The translations under genes and the position numbers were made by a program. Of a stretch of 64,000 nt of DNA, positions 61,608 through 64,000 are shown one piece after another; within the stretch, counting starts at the first letter, position 1, and every line of letters begins with the position of its first letter. Origin of the DNA: JACCXE01 sp963718605 (GTDB taxonomy: Bacteria > Actinomycetota > Acidimicrobiia > Acidimicrobiales > JACCXE01); assembly GCA_963718605.1 (NCBI GenBank), contig OY970363.1, forward strand, positions 806,001 through 870,000, read 5' to 3'. Below the pieces are notes generated by a model. The model was not told the DNA's origin and did not search any database. It saw only the letters and a list, made by a program, of their open reading frames with translations.

Positions 61608-61644
61608 TTAAAACAAATAGGGCGTCGCAGACATGCGAACGCCC
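61608..61644 (-). terminator. attenuator hairpin of the rplJ leader
   Basis: On the minus strand GGGCGTTCGCA-TGTC-TGCGACGCCC (61644-61620) forms a 10 bp stem with one bulge, followed by TATTTGTTTT. It is an intrinsic terminator just before the rplJ ribosome site. Its TGTCTGCG segment can pair instead with the upstream CGCAGACA, giving an antiterminator. Confidence 0.75.
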
Positions 61645-61723
61645 TACTCGTAGGAGGTTCACCTCGGCTGGCGGACTCGAGAGTCCTTACTCACCCGAAG
61701 GTGAACCGGCTGTCTGCGGCGAG
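61645..61723 (-). ncRNA. ribosomal protein L10 leader (autoregulatory RNA)
   Basis: The minus-strand leader has GCAGACAGCCGG, a hairpin around CACCTTCGGGTG, a second stem GGACTCTCGAGTCC, then GCCAGCCGAGGTGAACC. This arrangement is typical of the L10 leader bound by the uL10-bL12 complex. It lies between rplA and rplJ, the conserved location, and leads into the attenuator. Confidence 0.75.
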
Positions 61724-61773
61724 AATCTTGATGTTGAAAGCCGGAGCAGGATAGCCGCTGCGGCCCGAATGAG

Positions 61774-62526
61774 CTATTCCGAAGCGTTGGCGGCGGCGTT
61801 TTCGGCGGCCTCCGCGGTGACTTCTTCCTCAGTAGCGCGGATGCGGTTCGTGTCGACACGCACGCCCGGGCCCATGGTCGACGACACGGTCACCGACTTG
61901 ATGTACTTGCCCTTGGCCGACGCCGGCTTGGCCCGCTGGACCTCGTCGAGCACGGCGCGGAAGTTCGACAACAGCGCCCGGGGCTCGAAGCTGGCCTTGC
62001 CGATCGGGACGTGGATGTTGCCGACCTTGTCGGTGCGGTACTCGACTTTGCCGCCCTTGAACTCGCCGACCGTCTTGGCCACATCGGTGGTGACGGTGCC
62101 GGTCTTCGGGTTCGGCATGAGCTTGCGCGGACCGAGGACGCGGGCGGCTTTACCGACCTGGCCCATCATGTCGGGAGTCGCGATGGCGACGTCGAAGTCG
62201 ACGAATCCACCGACGACGCGCTCGACCAGGTCCTCAGCGCCGACGATGTCCGCACCAGCCTGACGGGCCTCCTCGGCGGCGGGACCCGTAGCGAATACGG
62301 CGACCCGGACATCCTTGCCGGTGCCACCGGGAAGCGTGACGGTGCCGCGCACGATCTGGTCGGCCTTGCGGGGGTCAACGCCCAGGCGCACGGACAACTC
62401 GACGGTTTCGTCGAACTTGGCCTTCGCGCCGGCCTTCACGAACTTCACGGCTTCGACGGGGGGATAAACCTCTTCCCGGTCGAAATTCTTCAATGCGTCT
62501 TCGTACTTCTTGCCACGTTGCGGCAT
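61774..62526 (-). CDS. rplA: large ribosomal subunit protein uL1
   Basis: L1-stalk protein, 250 residues. DETVELSVRLGVDPRKADQI, GLVNPKTG-type segment LGPRKLMPNPKTGTVTTDVA, and the C-terminal GKYIKSVTVSSTMGPGVRVD are diagnostic. The last ~20 residues are an acidic Ala/Glu extension. Confidence 0.97.
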   Translation of the reverse strand: MPQRGKKYEDALKNFDREEVYPPVEAVKFVKAGAKAKFDETVELSVRLGVDPRKADQIVRGTVTLPGGTGKDVRVAVFATGPAAEEARQAGADIVGAEDLVERVVGGFVDFDVAIATPDMMGQVGKAARVLGPRKLMPNPKTGTVTTDVAKTVGEFKGGKVEYRTDKVGNIHVPIGKASFEPRALLSNFRAVLDEVQRAKPASAKGKYIKSVTVSSTMGPGVRVDTNRIRATEEEVTAEAAENAAANASE

Positions 62527-62606
62527 TAGAGCCTCCCTCTTTCTGTAAGTAGGAACCTGCGCCCGGTGAGGTGTTCCGGGTCGTCAGGGTGTTGCGAGAG
62601 CAGGAG

Positions 62607-63032
62607 TTACTTGACGTCGATGCCCATCGAGCGGGCGGTGCCCGCGACCTGCAGGCACGCAGCCTCGAGGTCGTTGGCGTTGAGGTCGGGCATCTTGGTC
62701 TTGGCGATTTCCTCGACCTGCGCCTTGGTGACCGAGCCGACCGTTTCGCGACCCGCGGTGGGCGCGCCCTTTTCGAGCCCGGCGGCCTGACGCAGCAGCG
62801 CCGGCGTGGGGGGAGTCTTGAGGATGAAGGTGAAGCTGCGGTCCTCGTAGATCGTGATCTCGACCGGGATGACCTGTCCGCGCTGGTTTTCGGTCTGCGC
62901 GTTGTACTGCTTCACGAAGTCCATCGTGGCCACGCCGTGGGGACCCAGCGCCGTACCGACCGGGGGCGCGGCGGTGGCCGCCCCGGCGGGGAGCTGGATC
63001 TTGACGATCGCGGTGACCTTCTTGCGTGCCAT
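62607..63032 (-). CDS. rplK: large ribosomal subunit protein uL11
   Basis: GTPase-centre protein, 141 residues. VKIQLPAGAATAAPPVGTAL (10-29), GPHGVATMDFVKQYNAQTEN, TPPTPALLRQAAG and GTARSMGIDVK are intact. The 80-base gap to rplA holds no gene. Confidence 0.98.
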   Translation of the reverse strand: MARKKVTAIVKIQLPAGAATAAPPVGTALGPHGVATMDFVKQYNAQTENQRGQVIPVEITIYEDRSFTFILKTPPTPALLRQAAGLEKGAPTAGRETVGSVTKAQVEEIAKTKMPDLNANDLEAACLQVAGTARSMGIDVK

Positions 63033-63049
63033 GTTCTGTCCTTAAACCG

Positions 63050-63817
63050 TTAAAGCTTCGCCACTTGGGCGAAATCGAGCTCGACCGGGGTCTCCCGGCC
63101 GAAGATGTTGACGAGCACCTTGAGCTTGAGCTGGTCCTCGTTGATTTCTGCGATCGTGCCGGTGAAGTCCGCGAACGGGCCTTCCTTGACCCGGACCGAC
63201 TCGCCGTTTTCGTAAGCCGACTTGGGCCGGCTCTTCTTGGGCTCGGCGCCTTCGCCTTCCACCGGAACCTGCAGGAAGTTCTCGACGTCCTTGCGGCGCA
63301 ACGGCGTGGGCTTGGCCCCCGAGCCGACGAAGCCAGTGACGCCGGGGGTGTTGCGCACCACGAACCACGAGTCGTCGTCGAGTTCACAACGCACGAGCAG
63401 GTAGCCCGGGAACATCTTCTTGGTGACCACGACCTTGCGGCCGTTCTTCAACTCGATGACGTCTTCCTCGGGGATGACCACCTCGTAGATGTGGTCTTCC
63501 ATGTTCATCGAGGCAATGCGGCTCTCGAGGTTGCTCTTCACCTTTTTCTCGTAACCGGAGTACGAGTGGATGACGAACCATTGGCCGGGCCGGTCATACG
63601 GGCTTTGCGACGGCGCGACGTCATCGTCGTGTTCGTCGTCGGCCTCACCCGCAATCTCGTCGCTCGCGTCGGCCTGCTCCTCGAGCAGATCTTCGGCGGT
63701 GACAACCTCGGCGGCTTCGTCAGCGGGCACGTCAGCCGCCACTTCCTCGACCGGGAGGTCGAGAGATTCTTCGTTGTCTTCGGATGGGGTTTCGGAGAAG
63801 TCGGTCACAAGGCTCAC
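63050..63817 (-). CDS. nusG: transcription elongation/antitermination factor NusG
   Basis: Couples RNA polymerase with ribosomes/Rho. The GTG at 63817 gives a GTGA overlap with secE and a 255-residue protein. The first ~75 residues are strongly acidic (SEDNEESLDLPVEEVAADVP), a feature of actinobacterial NusG. The NGN domain follows (QWFVIHSYSGYEKKVKSNLE, KKMFPGYLLVRCELDD). The KOW domain ends the protein (GESVRVKEGPFADFTGTIAE, IFGRETPVELDFAQVAKL). Confidence 0.97.
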   Translation of the reverse strand: MSLVTDFSETPSEDNEESLDLPVEEVAADVPADEAAEVVTAEDLLEEQADASDEIAGEADDEHDDDVAPSQSPYDRPGQWFVIHSYSGYEKKVKSNLESRIASMNMEDHIYEVVIPEEDVIELKNGRKVVVTKKMFPGYLLVRCELDDDSWFVVRNTPGVTGFVGSGAKPTPLRRKDVENFLQVPVEGEGAEPKKSRPKSAYENGESVRVKEGPFADFTGTIAEINEDQLKLKVLVNIFGRETPVELDFAQVAKL

Positions 63818-64000
63818 GCGTGGAAGAGGAACAGGATGGATTTCGAGCACGCGTAGTCGAGCACGAAGATGAGGGAAATCAAGATGATCAGGGTTACGAG
63901 TACCACGATCGAATAGTTGCGAACCTCGAGGCGGGTCGGCCACGCGACCTTGCGGAGCTCACCACGAGTTTCACGCAGGAACTCCGCCGACGACGCAATC
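63814..64000 (-). CDS. secE: protein translocase subunit SecE (5' end outside the window)
   Basis: The last 61 codons are visible, read from the window edge to TGA at 63816-63814. The conserved amphipathic/TM segment FLRETRGELRKVAWPTRLEV, then a single membrane span (about YSIVVLVTLIILISLIFVLD), identifies SecE. It is followed by nusG through a GTGA overlap, the standard order. Confidence 0.95.
   Translation of the reverse strand, partial: IASSAEFLRETRGELRKVAWPTRLEVRNYSIVVLVTLIILISLIFVLDYACSKSILFLFHA

Overview
This window comes from a high-GC, Gram-positive-type bacterial chromosome, most likely an actinobacterium. The evidence is strong G/C bias at third codon positions, many GTG and TTG starts, Zn-ribbon forms of uS4, uS14 and bL36, a NusG with a long acidic N-terminal extension, a TlyA-type methyltransferase, and frequent GTGA/ATGA/TAATG stop-start overlaps. 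A deep lineage such as Acidimicrobiia is my guess; I could not test it.

Almost the whole transcription/translation core lies here on the minus strand. Reading with transcription, from the right edge: secE (5' end outside the window), nusG, rplK, rplA, an L10-type leader with attenuator, rplJ, rplL, rpoB, rpoC and a bidirectional terminator (64000-52600). Then comes the str group rpsL, rpsG, fusA, tuf, rpsJ, closed by a terminator (51099-46448). The S10/spc block rplC to rplO, secY, adk, map (31238-18936) follows only after a 15 kb interruption. The alpha block infA, rpmJ, rpsM, rpsK, rpsD, rpoA, rplQ, truA is at 15170-11242, rplM-rpsI-glmM at 9515-7305, and glmS-acpS-nnr-alr-hydrolase-peptidase at 6563-31.

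The accessory DNA is in three places. (1) Between rpsJ and rplC (31.4-46.4 kb) are: a divergent arsenic-resistance cluster (arsR <-> arsI, aquaglyceroporin, arsC) whose arsR leads a five-gene operon with two kinase-like proteins, an AlkB-type dioxygenase and a Gfo/Idh oxidoreductase; a 58-residue KOW protein; a frameshifted phosphotransferase; an FAD reductase; an apparently circularly permuted alkaline-phosphatase-superfamily enzyme; two methyltransferases; an ABC exporter; and a secreted protein with two identical 613 bp repeats, frameshifted exactly at a (CG)5 tract. (2) Between map and infA (15.3-18.9 kb) are tlyA, a nitrilase, a LURP-one-like protein, a small membrane protein and a transglutaminase-like protein. 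(3) Single genes sit at 6.6 kb, 9.6 kb and 51.2 kb; the last resembles a degenerate sigma factor fused to an anti-sigma zinc motif and an extracellular domain.

Regulatory features include promoter-like elements upstream of rplM, infA, rplC, rpsL and rpoB. The rplM and rpsL promoters share an identical 14 bp block over the -35. There is a 20 bp palindromic operator in the ars promoter, an L10 leader with competing antiterminator/terminator pairings, and a 39 bp-arm imperfect inverted repeat filling the secY-adk gap. I found no tRNA, rRNA, CRISPR array or insertion sequence. Three genes (nnr, the phosphotransferase, the repeat protein) show single-indel frameshifts, so read-level checking matters.
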